64,000 bases of DNA from JBKEDF01 sp047975325 (lineage in GTDB: Bacteria > Pseudomonadota > Alphaproteobacteria > Rhodobacterales > Rhodobacteraceae), in contig JBKEDF010000015.1 in NCBI GenBank assembly GCA_047975325.1, positions 6,972 through 70,971 on the forward strand, written 5' to 3'. The translations under genes were made by a program, and so were the position numbers. The notes under the pieces were generated by a model. The model saw only the letters and a program-made list of their open reading frames with translations, was not told the DNA's origin and made no database searches. Positions 17,773 to 27,100 of this stretch are shown piece after piece (position 1 is the first letter of the stretch; the number at the start of each line of letters is the position of its first letter).

Positions 17773-20123
17773 CAGAATTGCGACTGGATCGTAAGATCGA
17801 AGCTGCGTTTCTTGTCGTAATCCTCTTTCTTGAAGGCATGGGACAGGTTGAAGCGGAGCGGACCGATGGGCGTATCCCAGAAGACCGAAACACCAACCGA
17901 GGAACGCAGGTTCATACCATCATCAACCGGGTCCGCCCCGGCAGCACCGCCCCCGGTATTGTCCAGATCCCAAACCGACCCGACATCAAGGAAAAGACCG
18001 CCCCGAATGCCGTATTCCTCGGGCAGGCCCACCGGGAATTCCGCCTCGAACCGCGCCACGGCAAACATATTGCCGCCAAGCGCATCCTGATTGGCCACAT
18101 TGAGATCGCGCGGGCCAAGCCCGTTTCCTTCAAAGCCCCGGATCTTGCCCGTACCGAAATAACGATCGGTCACACGGCTGCTGCCCTTGCGCATATGCAG
18201 ATAGCCACCTTCAAAGACGGCGCGCACGGTCACTTCCTCATTCATGATCCGCCGTTCGGCCATGGCCATGACCTCGGACCGGATATAACGCAGATCCCCC
18301 CCGAGCCCGGCGAAGTCCTGGCTGAAGCGCAAAAGTACGCCACCCAGCGGATTCAACCCCGTGGTCCGTGTATCATAAGTGAAACGGTAGCCGATCGAGG
18401 AGGCCAGTTCCCCCTGGCGCGCTTCTTCCTGATGCAGGATATAGGATGAAGCCGGATCGACATTCTTGACCCGCGAATCCTCTGCACGGTAATTCACCTG
18501 AAGGCGGCTATATTCCCCGACCGGAAAGCCCAGACCGAAATTGATTCCGGCAACGCGCGTATCGTAATAGGAATTCGAATAATCCGATTCCTTATAGTTC
18601 ACGCCAAAGCTGAATTCCAGATCCCGCCCCATGAAGGCAGGTTCGATGAAGTTGAAACTCGCAGCCGCATCATCCGAGGCGGTTGTAATATTCAGCGCAA
18701 CCGTCTGCCCCCGGCCCAGGAAGTTCGTTTCCTGCAACCCTACGGCAAAGCCCACACCGCTATCGGCGCCATAGCTTGCCCCGAAGGACAGGGAGCCGGT
18801 CGGCTGTTCCTCAACATCCACGTTGACGACGACCTGATCGGCACCGCTGCCCTGTTCGGCATCAACGGCAGCATCGGCAAAATAACCCAGTGCCCGGATC
18901 CGTTCCGCGGCGCGACGGATCTCACGCGGGTTGAAGGGGTCGCCTTCGGCAGTCCGGAACTGGCGGCGGACCACTTCGTCAAGCGTGGTCGCGTTTCCTT
19001 CGATATCGATCCGTTCCACAAAAACGCGCGGGCCACGGGTTATCGCAAATACGATATCCAATGTGCCGTCACGTTCGTTACGGGTCACACGCGGTTCTAC
19101 CGCGATAAAATTCAACCCCTTGCGCAGGGCCAGGTTTTCCATCCGGGCAATGTTGTTTTCCACCACCGAAGGGGAATAGGTCACGCCCCGACGCAGCCGG
19201 ACGGCCCGGCGAAACTCCTCCACGTCGATACCTTCGACCTCGCTGATGGTCCGGATATCGCCGAATTTGAAACGGCGCCCCTCACGCACGGTAAAGGTCA
19301 CGAAGAAGCCGTCACGTTCCCGTGTCATCTCCCCCACCGAATCCAGAACCTGGAAATCGATATAGCCGCGGGCAAGATAAAAATCGCGCAGCAATTGCTT
19401 GTCGACTTCAAGCCGGTCGGGGATGAAGGTATCGGACCGGATGAAACGGCGCAGAAGGCCTGCCTGCTTGGTTTCCAGCACCTGCCGCAAACGACGGTCG
19501 GAATAGGCGCGGTTGCCCACGAAGGAAAGCCGTTCAACCTCCACCGGGCGCCCTTCGCTGATCTCGAAGGCAAGATCGACGCGGTTACCGTCACGGCGGA
19601 TGATTTTCGGGGTTACCGTCGCGGCCATCCGGCCCTGAACCTCATAGGCATCGGAAATCAGCGCGGCATCCGCCTCCGCCTGGGCGGGGGAATAGATCCG
19701 GCGCGACCGGCTTTGCACCAGTTCTGCCAGATCCTCATCCTTCATCCGGCGGTTGCCTTCAAAGTTGATGATGTTGATCGTCGGGTATTCCTTGACCCGG
19801 ATCACCAGCGTCCCGCCCGAGGGAATAACCTCAACCGATTCGAAAAGTCCCGAACCGGTGATGCGCTGATAGGCATCGTTCAGGGCCCCTGCCGAAACCG
19901 CCTGACCCTGGCCGATTCCGGCATAGGTCAGGATCGTGGAAGGATCGACACGTTCATTTCCCTCAATCCGGACGTTGGAAAAACGGTATGTTTGTGCGGC
20001 CACTTCCTGCGGCGCAACGGCGCAAACCGTTGACAGAGAAAGGAAAACGGCAAGGGCCAGATGACTGGTTCCCGCACGGCGCAATATGTTGCGGGATTTA
20101 TTCCCCTCTGCCGCAAGATACAT
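17772..20123 (-). CDS. bamA: Outer-membrane protein assembly factor BamA
   Basis: Essential Omp85 protein that inserts beta-barrel proteins in the outer membrane; 783 residues. An N-terminal export signal (hydrophobic LALAVFLSLSTVCAV near 25-40) precedes five POTRA domains, the first at FSNVRIEGNERVDPSTIL and the last ending about 440, then a 16-strand barrel with the loop-6 motif KIRGFEGNGLGPRD that matches the VRGF/Y signature. The protein ends in aromatic Phe (LTIQSQF), as expected for BAM recognition. The N-terminal region before the hydrophobic core is long, so the true start could be one of the codons slightly downstream. Confidence 0.97.
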   Translation of the reverse strand: MYLAAEGNKSRNILRRAGTSHLALAVFLSLSTVCAVAPQEVAAQTYRFSNVRIEGNERVDPSTILTYAGIGQGQAVSAGALNDAYQRITGSGLFESVEVIPSGGTLVIRVKEYPTINIINFEGNRRMKDEDLAELVQSRSRRIYSPAQAEADAALISDAYEVQGRMAATVTPKIIRRDGNRVDLAFEISEGRPVEVERLSFVGNRAYSDRRLRQVLETKQAGLLRRFIRSDTFIPDRLEVDKQLLRDFYLARGYIDFQVLDSVGEMTRERDGFFVTFTVREGRRFKFGDIRTISEVEGIDVEEFRRAVRLRRGVTYSPSVVENNIARMENLALRKGLNFIAVEPRVTRNERDGTLDIVFAITRGPRVFVERIDIEGNATTLDEVVRRQFRTAEGDPFNPREIRRAAERIRALGYFADAAVDAEQGSGADQVVVNVDVEEQPTGSLSFGASYGADSGVGFAVGLQETNFLGRGQTVALNITTASDDAAASFNFIEPAFMGRDLEFSFGVNYKESDYSNSYYDTRVAGINFGLGFPVGEYSRLQVNYRAEDSRVKNVDPASSYILHQEEARQGELASSIGYRFTYDTRTTGLNPLGGVLLRFSQDFAGLGGDLRYIRSEVMAMAERRIMNEEVTVRAVFEGGYLHMRKGSSRVTDRYFGTGKIRGFEGNGLGPRDLNVANQDALGGNMFAVARFEAEFPVGLPEEYGIRGGLFLDVGSVWDLDNTGGGAAGADPVDDGMNLRSSVGVSVFWDTPIGPLRFNLSHAFKKEDYDKKRSFDLTIQSQF

Positions 20124-20480
20124 TGTTCGGCCCCATCACAATTTCTTGGTCGGCTTACTGACTAGCGGTATTGATCTGCCTTGTCAAAAGGCTCATGGCC
20201 ATGAATTTGCAGCTGTTGCGCGAAGGTCGTCACCACAGGGGCGACAGGGCCAGTTTCTGCCCCAGAAAAGCACCGGAAAGAAGGCCGAGGATTGTCGCGC
20301 AAATACAGAAGATCCTGTCGGAATTCAGGCTGACCAATATACCAAGCCCGCAGGCTTCCCTGACCAAAGGCAACATTCCCCATCTCCTCCTGTCGTTTTG
20401 TCGAAACAGGGCAATCGTTACAGGCAATTATGGCACTTCTGGGACGCGCCCGTGCAAAACCGGCATCCCTTTTGCGCACC
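20124..20480. other. Intergenic region between rseP and bamA
   Basis: 357 bases without an established gene. The one item with coding signals is the 48-codon minus-strand frame described separately. No tRNA or clear terminator is visible. The region nearest 20124 presumably carries the bamA ribosome-binding site and possibly a promoter. Confidence 0.5.
20230..20376 (-). CDS. Candidate 48-residue single-span membrane peptide
   Basis: Minus-strand frame of 48 codons starting MLPLVREACGLGILVSLNSD and ending LALSPLW. A strong Shine-Dalgarno AGGAGGAG (complement at 20384-20391) sits seven bases before the ATG, the best such site in the neighbourhood. Residues 21-40 (RIFCICATILGLLSGAFLGQ) are hydrophobic with a small-residue face, suggesting one membrane helix. 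It lies between rseP and bamA on the same strand as both, with the correct orientation to be co-transcribed. I do not recognise a family; the call rests on the ribosome-binding site, position and hydrophobicity. Confidence 0.45.
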   Translation of the reverse strand: MLPLVREACGLGILVSLNSDRIFCICATILGLLSGAFLGQKLALSPLW

Positions 20481-21821
20481 TCAGGGGCAAAAGATATCAT
20501 TGGTAATGGCAAAGGCCATCAGACCAAGGATCAGCGTCAGACCCGCCGTCATCAGATAGTTCAGCGCGCGGTCCGAAGGAGGCTTGCCGGTGATCGCCTC
20601 CCAGGCGTGCAAAACCAGATGCCCACCATCAAGGACCGGAACGGGAAAGAGATTCATCAATCCCACCGCCGTGGACAGAAGCGCGATGAACAGGATAAAG
20701 GTCGCCGCCCCCTGCGTTGCCGCAGCGCCGGAACTTTCGGCAATACCGATCGGGCCGCGCAGGTTGCAGGAGGAAATCGCCCCGGAAATCATATGCGCCA
20801 GCCCCGAAAGCGAGGTCGCTGCGATATCCCATGTCCGTTCGGTCGCAAGGCCCAATGCCTCAAACGGGCCGGGCATACGGGTTTCAGGCGCAAAGACCAG
20901 CCCCCCCGAAAGTCCGATCAGCCAGCGGGTTTCAAACCCGCCTTCGGCGGCCGGAATATCCATGCGCCGTGGCGTCAGGACAGTGTCGAAAACCTCGCCC
21001 GCGCGCCAGACATTGACGTGCAGGGGGTCCCCCCCCGATGCGCCGACGATTTCCCGCAATTCGGAAAACGCATCGATTTTCCGGTCATTGACGGCAAGGA
21101 TCACATCGCCTGCCACCAGCCCACCATCCTGCGCGGCAGAATCGGGCTGCACGGCATCGGCAATCGGTGGAAAGGGATAGGGGCCTTCCACCGTTTCTTC
21201 ACGCCCCTCCCGCTGCACGTGATAGTTTGCCGAAGACGCTGGCGGCAACGCCGCCGCCACGTCCACAAAAGTCGCCAGATCCACGGTTTCGGTCCCGTCC
21301 AGCGCAAGGATGCGATCCCCGGGCAACAGGCTCTGCCCTGCAAACGGGGTTGCTTTCTGATGCCCGACCACCGGGATATCGGTCGCAATTCCGTTATAAA
21401 GAAAGAAGCCGGTAAAGATCAGGATCGAAAAGATGAAATTGAAAACCGGCCCCGCCGCAACAGTCGCCGCCCGCGCCCAAAGCGGCGCGCCATGCATCGT
21501 GTGACGACGTTCCTCCTTGGACAGGCGCGACAGGGCAACGCCATCCTTGCCCGCCGAGGCGGCATCGGAATCGCCCAGAAATTTCACATAGCCGCCAAAG
21601 GGCAGCGCCGCGACCTGCCAGCGGGTGCCACGCCGGTCCCTTCGCGAAAACAGCACCGGGCCGAAGCCAAGGGAAAACACCTCCGCATGGATGCCCGACC
21701 AGCGCCCAATGATATAGTGGCCATATTCATGCACCGCGACAATGATAGACAGCGCGACGACGAAGGCGAGTATCGTCCAGACAACATTCCCGAATGTCGG
21801 GATAAGACCGATCAGTTCCAC
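20481..21821 (-). CDS. rseP: RIP zinc metalloprotease RseP
   Basis: Site-2 protease of the inner membrane that cleaves anti-sigma factors and signal-peptide remnants. 446 residues. The zinc motif HEYGH is in the first helix (about residue 31), followed by VFSLGFGPVLFSRRD and a periplasmic PDZ region (VDAQPAQDGGLVAGDVILAVND-like segment near 215-235), and the second metal ligand lies in NLFPVPVLDGGHLV near 400. Its start overlaps the end of dxr by ten bases, the usual dxr-rseP coupling in proteobacteria. Confidence 0.96.
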   Translation of the reverse strand: MELIGLIPTFGNVVWTILAFVVALSIIVAVHEYGHYIIGRWSGIHAEVFSLGFGPVLFSRRDRRGTRWQVAALPFGGYVKFLGDSDAASAGKDGVALSRLSKEERRHTMHGAPLWARAATVAAGPVFNFIFSILIFTGFFLYNGIATDIPVVGHQKATPFAGQSLLPGDRILALDGTETVDLATFVDVAAALPPASSANYHVQREGREETVEGPYPFPPIADAVQPDSAAQDGGLVAGDVILAVNDRKIDAFSELREIVGASGGDPLHVNVWRAGEVFDTVLTPRRMDIPAAEGGFETRWLIGLSGGLVFAPETRMPGPFEALGLATERTWDIAATSLSGLAHMISGAISSCNLRGPIGIAESSGAAATQGAATFILFIALLSTAVGLMNLFPVPVLDGGHLVLHAWEAITGKPPSDRALNYLMTAGLTLILGLMAFAITNDIFCP

Positions 21822-23011
21822 GACATATCTCTTTTGCTGTTTTCGGCCATCGCGACCTCCCGGGCGGTTACCCGACCCAGATGGTCCATCGCCAGCACAT
21901 CCTCAAGGCCTTCCGCCCCTTTTCCAAGCCGATCCTGCCGGGAAAGCCGGGAAAGGGCCTCTTCCACCACCACGGCCATATCCGTGAAACGGATCTTCCC
22001 TGCAATGAAATGGTCAAGTGCCGTTTCCTTGGCCGCATTGAAGGCGGCCCCCGCCAAGCCGCCGGTTTCCATCACCTCCCTTGCCAGGCGCAGTGCCGGG
22101 AAACGGATTTCATCGGGTTCTTCGAAATGCAGCGCGGCGATCCGCGCCAGATCAAGCCGTTCAACGGGCAGTTCCGCGCGCTCGGGCCAGTGCAGCGCAT
22201 AGCCGATCGCATGGCGCATATCGGGGGCACCAAGATGGGCCATCACCCCGCCATCGCAAAAACCGACCAGTGCATGGACAATGGATTGCGGATGAATCAG
22301 CACTTCGATCTTCTCGGGAGGAATCCCAAAAAATTCATGCGTTTCAATCAACTCCAGCGCCTTGTTGAACATGGATGCGGAATCGATCGAGATCCGGTTT
22401 CCCATGGACCAATTGGGATGGGCCACGGCCTCGGCAGGTGTGGCCTCTCGCAGCCTTTCCACCGGCCAATCGCGGAAAGGCCCCCCCGAGGCCGTGATGA
22501 TAACCCGTTCCAGAGTTGCGATGGATTCGCCGCATAACGCCTGAAAAACCGCAGAATGTTCACTATCGACCGGCAGGATCCTCGCCCCATTATGGCGGGC
22601 GGTGGCCAGCAGCAAGGGCCCCGCCGTCACGAGGCTCTCCTTATTGGCAAGCGCCAGTGTGCCACCATGGGCCAGCGCCCGCAGGCCGGGCACCAGACCG
22701 GCTGCACCAACGATGGCGGACATCACCCAATCTGCGGGGCGGTCGGCGGCCTCGGCAATTGCCTGCGGCCCGGCTGCGGCCTCGATCCCCGTCCCCGCAA
22801 GCGCCGCGCGCAGATCCCCAAGGCGGCCGGGATCGGCCGTTACCGCGATCTCGGCGCGCAATTCCCGCGCCATTTCCGCCAGACGCACGATATTCTGCGC
22901 ACCTGTCAGGGCGACGGTATGAAAGGCCTCCGCCCCGCCTGCACGCCGGATCAGATCGAAACAGCTTTCCCCGATGGAGCCAGTTGCCCCGAAGATCGAA
23001 ATCCGGCGCAT
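21812..23011 (-). CDS. dxr: 1-deoxy-D-xylulose-5-phosphate reductoisomerase
   Basis: Second enzyme of the MEP isoprenoid pathway; converts DXP to MEP using NADPH and a divalent metal. 399 residues. The NADPH loop is ISIFGATGSIGESCFDLI at the start; ANKESLVTAG (about 125) and LPVDSEHSAVFQAL (about 150) carry the metal-binding Asp and Glu, and SGGPFRDW and HPNWSMGNRISIDSASMFNK follow. The frame is open 30 bases further upstream, but that would overlap cdsA; the ATG at 23011 begins the family N-terminus MRRISIFGATG. Confidence 0.96.
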   Translation of the reverse strand: MRRISIFGATGSIGESCFDLIRRAGGAEAFHTVALTGAQNIVRLAEMARELRAEIAVTADPGRLGDLRAALAGTGIEAAAGPQAIAEAADRPADWVMSAIVGAAGLVPGLRALAHGGTLALANKESLVTAGPLLLATARHNGARILPVDSEHSAVFQALCGESIATLERVIITASGGPFRDWPVERLREATPAEAVAHPNWSMGNRISIDSASMFNKALELIETHEFFGIPPEKIEVLIHPQSIVHALVGFCDGGVMAHLGAPDMRHAIGYALHWPERAELPVERLDLARIAALHFEEPDEIRFPALRLAREVMETGGLAGAAFNAAKETALDHFIAGKIRFTDMAVVVEEALSRLSRQDRLGKGAEGLEDVLAMDHLGRVTAREVAMAENSKRDMSWN

Positions 23012-23015
23012 GATT

Positions 23016-23819
23016 TCAGCCCCCGGCGCCGGCGGATTCAAAGATCGGCAGGAAAAGCCGCGCCGCCATCACGAAAAGCGTTGCAAAGGCCAGTGCGTCG
23101 AAACGGTCCATCATGCCACCATGGCCAGGAATAAGGTTGGAGGAATCCTTGACCCCCGCACGCCGCTTGATGGCGCTTTCGGCAATATCGCCCATCTGGC
23201 CCGCCAGCGCGACAAAGGGCGAAATCAGGATCATCGCCATGCCACCACGCCCGGTTGCAACAAAAAGGACCCCAACCAAGGCCGCGCCAACCCAGCCCGC
23301 AATCGTGCCCGACCATGTCTTTTTCGGGCTGATCCGGGGCCAGAATTTTGGGCCGCCAATCAGCCGGCCCGCGAAATACCCCATCACATCCGACGCAACC
23401 ACCACCGCAAGCAGCCACAATAACGGCCAGATCCCCAGAAAGATCCGCATCACGATCAGCGACCATCCCACTGCGAGGATCACCATCGCATAGGCAAACC
23501 AGACCAAAGGATCACGACGCGTCGTAACCAGCCCCAGAACGGGCGCAAGGATCAGGATCGACACACCAAGCCCGGTGTTCACAACAAGGCTCGACAATAA
23601 CGTCAGCGCCGCCAGAAACGCCAGCGGGATCGCATAGTCGCGCCCCTCCCCCCGTGTCATGCGGGCCAGTTCCCATGTCATCAGCCCCACGCAGGTCACG
23701 CATAAGAACACAAAGGCCCAATTCCCCAGCCAAAGCGCCACACCGCCAAGCGCGACCAAGATCACCGCCGAAAGGATCCGTGGGGTCAGGTCCCCCCAGT
23801 TCGGTGCGCCACGGCTCAT
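23016..23819 (-). CDS. cdsA: Phosphatidate cytidylyltransferase
   Basis: Inner-membrane enzyme that makes CDP-diacylglycerol from phosphatidate and CTP, the branch point of phospholipid synthesis. 267 residues, with about seven to eight membrane segments. The C-terminal signature is complete: AIKRRAGVKDSSNLIPGHGG followed by MMDRFDA, matching the CdsA pattern with the two metal-binding Asp residues. FWPRISPKKTWSGTIAGW precedes it. It overlaps uppS by four bases and is five bases from dxr. Confidence 0.96.
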   Translation of the reverse strand: MSRGAPNWGDLTPRILSAVILVALGGVALWLGNWAFVFLCVTCVGLMTWELARMTRGEGRDYAIPLAFLAALTLLSSLVVNTGLGVSILILAPVLGLVTTRRDPLVWFAYAMVILAVGWSLIVMRIFLGIWPLLWLLAVVVASDVMGYFAGRLIGGPKFWPRISPKKTWSGTIAGWVGAALVGVLFVATGRGGMAMILISPFVALAGQMGDIAESAIKRRAGVKDSSNLIPGHGGMMDRFDALAFATLFVMAARLFLPIFESAGAGG

Positions 23820-24535
23820 TCCGAATGCCCCCCGTGACGGCGATCCCGGTTTCCAAATTTTTTCAGGATCTCTTCCAGATCGGCCGGGGTGAAATCGGGC
23901 CAGAGGGTCGGCGTAAATTCATATTCGGCATAGCTTGATTGCCAGGGCAGAAAATTCGAGATCCGGATTTCCCCGCTGGTGCGGATCACCAGATCCGGAT
24001 CCGGCAATCCACCGGTATCGAGCCTTTCAGAAAAGGCAGCCTCCGTGATATCGGCCGCATCGATCCTGCCCTGCGCCGCCTCGGAGGCAAGGGTGCGCAC
24101 CGTGCGCAGGATCTCATCACGGCCGCCATAATTGACTGCTACCGTCAGGTTGAGCCGATCAAGCCCGGCCGTCCGCGATTCGATTCCCGACATCAGCCTT
24201 TGCAGTTTCGGATCGAGCCGCGTGCGATCCCCGATAAAACGCACCCGCACTCCTTCGGCCGCCAGTCGATTTGCCTCACGCTGGATATAGCGGGCAAAAA
24301 TGGCCATGAGGCCCAGCACTTCCTCGGTGGAACGTTTCCAGTTTTCTGTCGAAAAGGCATAGATCGTCAGCCATCGGATCCCCATATCCGGTGCAGCGGC
24401 CACGATATTCCTGACCCGTTCGGCCCCCTTGCGATGTCCTACAAGCCGCGGCCAGCCTCGTTCCGTGGCCCAGCGACCATTGCCATCCATGATGATGGCG
24501 ACATGGGACGCATGGCGGGTGTCTGCTTTGGGCAT
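23816..24535 (-). CDS. uppS: Undecaprenyl diphosphate synthase (cis-prenyltransferase)
   Basis: Makes the C55 carrier lipid for peptidoglycan and O-antigen from farnesyl diphosphate and IPP. 239 residues. The catalytic Asp lies in VAIIMDGNGRWATERGWPR near the start with HRKGAERV following; LTIYAFSTENWKRS and the C-terminal DLVIRTSGEIRISNFLPWQ and AEYEFTPTLWPDF are all family blocks. Overlap with cdsA is four bases. Confidence 0.97.
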   Translation of the reverse strand: MPKADTRHASHVAIIMDGNGRWATERGWPRLVGHRKGAERVRNIVAAAPDMGIRWLTIYAFSTENWKRSTEEVLGLMAIFARYIQREANRLAAEGVRVRFIGDRTRLDPKLQRLMSGIESRTAGLDRLNLTVAVNYGGRDEILRTVRTLASEAAQGRIDAADITEAAFSERLDTGGLPDPDLVIRTSGEIRISNFLPWQSSYAEYEFTPTLWPDFTPADLEEILKKFGNRDRRHGGHSE

Positions 24536-24564
24536 TGCGGCCGCCTCTATGCCAGCGCTCTCAT

Positions 24565-25128
24565 TCAGACCTGCATGATTTCGGCTTGTTTGGTTTCAAG
24601 CGCCTTGTCCACATTGCCGATCGCATGATCGGTGATCTCCTGCACCTCATCGGCATACATCTTCTGTTCGTCCTCGGACATGCCTTCCGCCTTGGCCTTC
24701 TTGATCTGATCCATACCATCGCGGCGCACATTGCGGATCGAAACCCGCGCGCTTTCGGCATATTGCGCGGCCACCTTGGTCAGTTCACGGCGGCGTTCCT
24801 CATTCAGTTCAGGGATCGGCAGCATGATGATGGTACCATTGAGCTGCGGATTGATGCCGAGGCCGGATTCGCGGATCGCCTTTTCCACCTTGCCGATCAT
24901 ATCCTTGTCCCAGACATTGATCGTGACCATGCGCGGTTCGGGCACGTTCACGGTGCCCACCTGATTGATCGGCGTGAGCGATCCATAGGCGTCCACCATC
25001 ACCGGGTCCAGCATGGAGGCAGAGGCCCGCCCCGTCCGCAACGAGGCAAATTCGCTGCGCAATGCCGACAAGGCGCCATCCATCCGGCGCGTCAGGTCGT
25101 CAAGGTCGATCTCGATATCGTCGGACAT
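24565..25128 (-). CDS. frr: Ribosome recycling factor
   Basis: Splits post-termination ribosomes together with EF-G. 187 residues, the usual size. Family blocks: MDGALSALRSEFASLRTGRA, SMLDPVMVDAYGSLTPINQV, INVWDKDMIGKVEKAIRESG, LNGTIIMLPIPELNEERRRE and the terminal helix. It lies between pyrH and uppS as in many proteobacteria, 102 bases after pyrH. Confidence 0.98.
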   Translation of the reverse strand: MSDDIEIDLDDLTRRMDGALSALRSEFASLRTGRASASMLDPVMVDAYGSLTPINQVGTVNVPEPRMVTINVWDKDMIGKVEKAIRESGLGINPQLNGTIIMLPIPELNEERRRELTKVAAQYAESARVSIRNVRRDGMDQIKKAKAEGMSEDEQKMYADEVQEITDHAIGNVDKALETKQAEIMQV

Positions 25129-25230
25129 GGTTTCTTTTCCGTTCTGAAGGCCCGGTGCGGGCTTGTCTGGCTGCTTGCCAGCCCCCCTTCTAGCGGGGGC
25201 CGCGCGAAAATCAAAGCGTGATGGCCCGCC

Positions 25231-25959
25231 TCAGCCCGCAACGCTGGTATAGGTGCCCTGCCCTGCAAGGATGCCACGAAAACCGCCGGGTTCATCAAGG
25301 GAAAAGACAATAATGGGCAGTTTGTTGTCCCGCGCCAGTGCGATGGCGGAGGCATCCATCACACCCAGATGTTTCTGCAGCACCTCGTCATAGCTTACCC
25401 TGTCATAACGGCGCGCATCGGCATGTTTCTTGGGATCCTTGTCATAGACCCCATCCACCTTGGTCCCCTTGAAGATCGCTTCGCAGGCCATTTCGCTGGC
25501 CCGGAGCGTCGCCGCCGTATCGGTCGTGAAATAGGGGTTCCCGGTACCGGCGGCAAAGATGCAGACACGTTTCTTTTCCAGATGCCGCACCGCACGGCGA
25601 CGGATATAGGGCTCACAGACCTGATCCATCGGAATGGCCGATATCACGCGGGTATGAATGCCCAGGGCCTCCAGCGCGGATTGCATCGCCAGCGCGTTCA
25701 TCACGGTGGCGAGCATACCCATGTAATCGGCCGTGGTCCGTTCCATCCCCTGGGCAGATCCCTGCAATCCGCGAAAGATATTGCCGCCACCGATGACCAT
25801 GCAGATCTCGACACCCATGTCATGGACGGATTTCACCTCCTGCGCGATCCGGGTAACGGTGGGCGGGTGCAATCCGAATCCCTGTCCCCCCATCAGGGCC
25901 TCGCCCGAAATCTTCAGCAAAACACGTCTATAGGCTGTGGCGGGGGCTGGGTCTGTCAT
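25231..25959 (-). CDS. pyrH: UMP kinase
   Basis: Phosphorylates UMP to UDP; hexameric amino-acid-kinase fold unlike eukaryotic UMP kinases. 242 residues. RVLLKISGEALMGG is the phosphate-binding start, VIGGGNIFRG follows near 57, GTGNPYFTTDTAATLRA near 140 holds the UMP site, and KVDGVYDKDPKKH near 165 is the ATP/UMP segment. First gene of the minus-strand cluster, divergent from miaA with about 130 bases between them that must hold both promoters. Confidence 0.98.
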   Translation of the reverse strand: MTDPAPATAYRRVLLKISGEALMGGQGFGLHPPTVTRIAQEVKSVHDMGVEICMVIGGGNIFRGLQGSAQGMERTTADYMGMLATVMNALAMQSALEALGIHTRVISAIPMDQVCEPYIRRRAVRHLEKKRVCIFAAGTGNPYFTTDTAATLRASEMACEAIFKGTKVDGVYDKDPKKHADARRYDRVSYDEVLQKHLGVMDASAIALARDNKLPIIVFSLDEPGGFRGILAGQGTYTSVAG

Positions 25960-26091
25960 GGTGGCCTGTCAACTCCTGATTGGTCCGGACAAGGATGAAC
26001 GATGGCAAAATGTCCCAAAAGCAGACGGGGTTCAACGGCTGATACGACCTGCCCCCTTCCCAAATCGCGGGTTTCGACGGAATAAGGGCAT

Positions 26092-26970
26092 ATGTGGGAT
26101 GAATGGGTAAAAATTCCCCCCGACCGGCCAGTATTGATTGCGGGGCCGACGGCAAGCGGGAAATCCGACCTGGCGATGAAGATCGCAGGCGCCACCGGCG
26201 GGGTAATCGTGAATGCCGACGCCTTGCAGGTCTATGATTGCTGGCGCGTCCTGACCGCCCGCCCAAGCCCGGCTGACGAGGCCGCCCTGCCGCATCGGCT
26301 ATATGGCCATATCGGGCGGCAAAGCCCCTATTCCGTCGGACATTGGCTGCATGAGGTTGCGCAGATCCTGAAAGGGAAAGAACGGCTGATCATCGTTGGT
26401 GGCACCGGGCTTTACTTCACCGCGCTGACCGAAGGGCTGGCAGAGATCCCCCCCATCCCGCCGGATGTGCGCGTCAGGGCCAACCACCTGCTTGCCAAAG
26501 ACGGGCTTGCGGCGATGCTGACGGAGATCGATCCGCAGACTGTCGGCAAGATCGACCGTGCCAATCCCGCAAGGGTACAGCGGGCATGGGAGGTTCTGCA
26601 GGCCACGGGACGGGGGCTTGCGGCATGGCAGGCCGAAACCGCCCCCCCGCTTCTGCCACCCGAGCGCGCCGAAACCATCGTGCTACGGCCCCGGCGCGAC
26701 TGGATCAATGACCGGATCGACCTTCGTTTCAGGATGATGATGGCACGAGGCGCCCTTGAAGAAGCCAGGGCGGCCCTGCCGGACTGGGATCCCGCGCTGC
26801 CCTCTTCCCGCGCAATCGGCGCGCCGGAACTGGTGGCCCATTTGCGCGGCGAAATCACACGTGAGGCCGCGATTGAGGCCGCGCAGCTTGCCTCCCGGCA
26901 ATACGCCAAACGCCAGCGCACCTGGTTCCGCAACCGCCTGAAAACCTGGAAAACGGTCGATCCCACATGA
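26092..26970 (+). CDS. miaA: tRNA dimethylallyltransferase
   Basis: Transfers the dimethylallyl group to A37 of tRNAs reading UNN codons. 292 residues. Walker A is LIAGPTASGKSDLAM near 15-30, VNADALQVYD near 41 is the DSxQ-type tRNA block (with DALQ in place of DSMQ), and IVGGTGLYFTALTEGL near 100 is the GGTGLY motif; the C-terminal YAKRQRTWFRNRL is the tRNA-binding tail. The DSxQ change to DALQ is a small deviation from the commonest form. Confidence 0.95.
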   Translation: MWDEWVKIPPDRPVLIAGPTASGKSDLAMKIAGATGGVIVNADALQVYDCWRVLTARPSPADEAALPHRLYGHIGRQSPYSVGHWLHEVAQILKGKERLIIVGGTGLYFTALTEGLAEIPPIPPDVRVRANHLLAKDGLAAMLTEIDPQTVGKIDRANPARVQRAWEVLQATGRGLAAWQAETAPPLLPPERAETIVLRPRRDWINDRIDLRFRMMMARGALEEARAALPDWDPALPSSRAIGAPELVAHLRGEITREAAIEAAQLASRQYAKRQRTWFRNRLKTWKTVDPT

Positions 26971-26977
26971 TTTTTAT

Positions 26978-27035
26978 GCGGATTTCCGCCTGTTTTCCCG
27001 GATAAAACAGTGAAAATCCCGAATTTTCATGGTTT
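26978..27035 (+). terminator. Two hairpins with T-runs after miaA
   Basis: Immediately after the miaA stop, GCGG-ATTT-CCGC is followed by CTGTTTT, and a second hairpin TGAAAAT-CCCGA-ATTTTCA is followed by TGGTTTT. Either could end the miaA transcript before the AraC gene. Confidence 0.45.
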
Positions 27036-27100
27036 TCTGCTTGGGTAGCAGGGTCAGGCAGGTTTAATCTGCCGCGGGGAAAGGTGGGAATGGTGGCATC

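Noticed and set aside
20162..20512. A 116-codon minus-strand frame overlapping the end of rseP
   Set aside because: It overlaps rseP in another frame and has no ribosome-binding site; the shorter 48-codon frame in a different phase is better supported.
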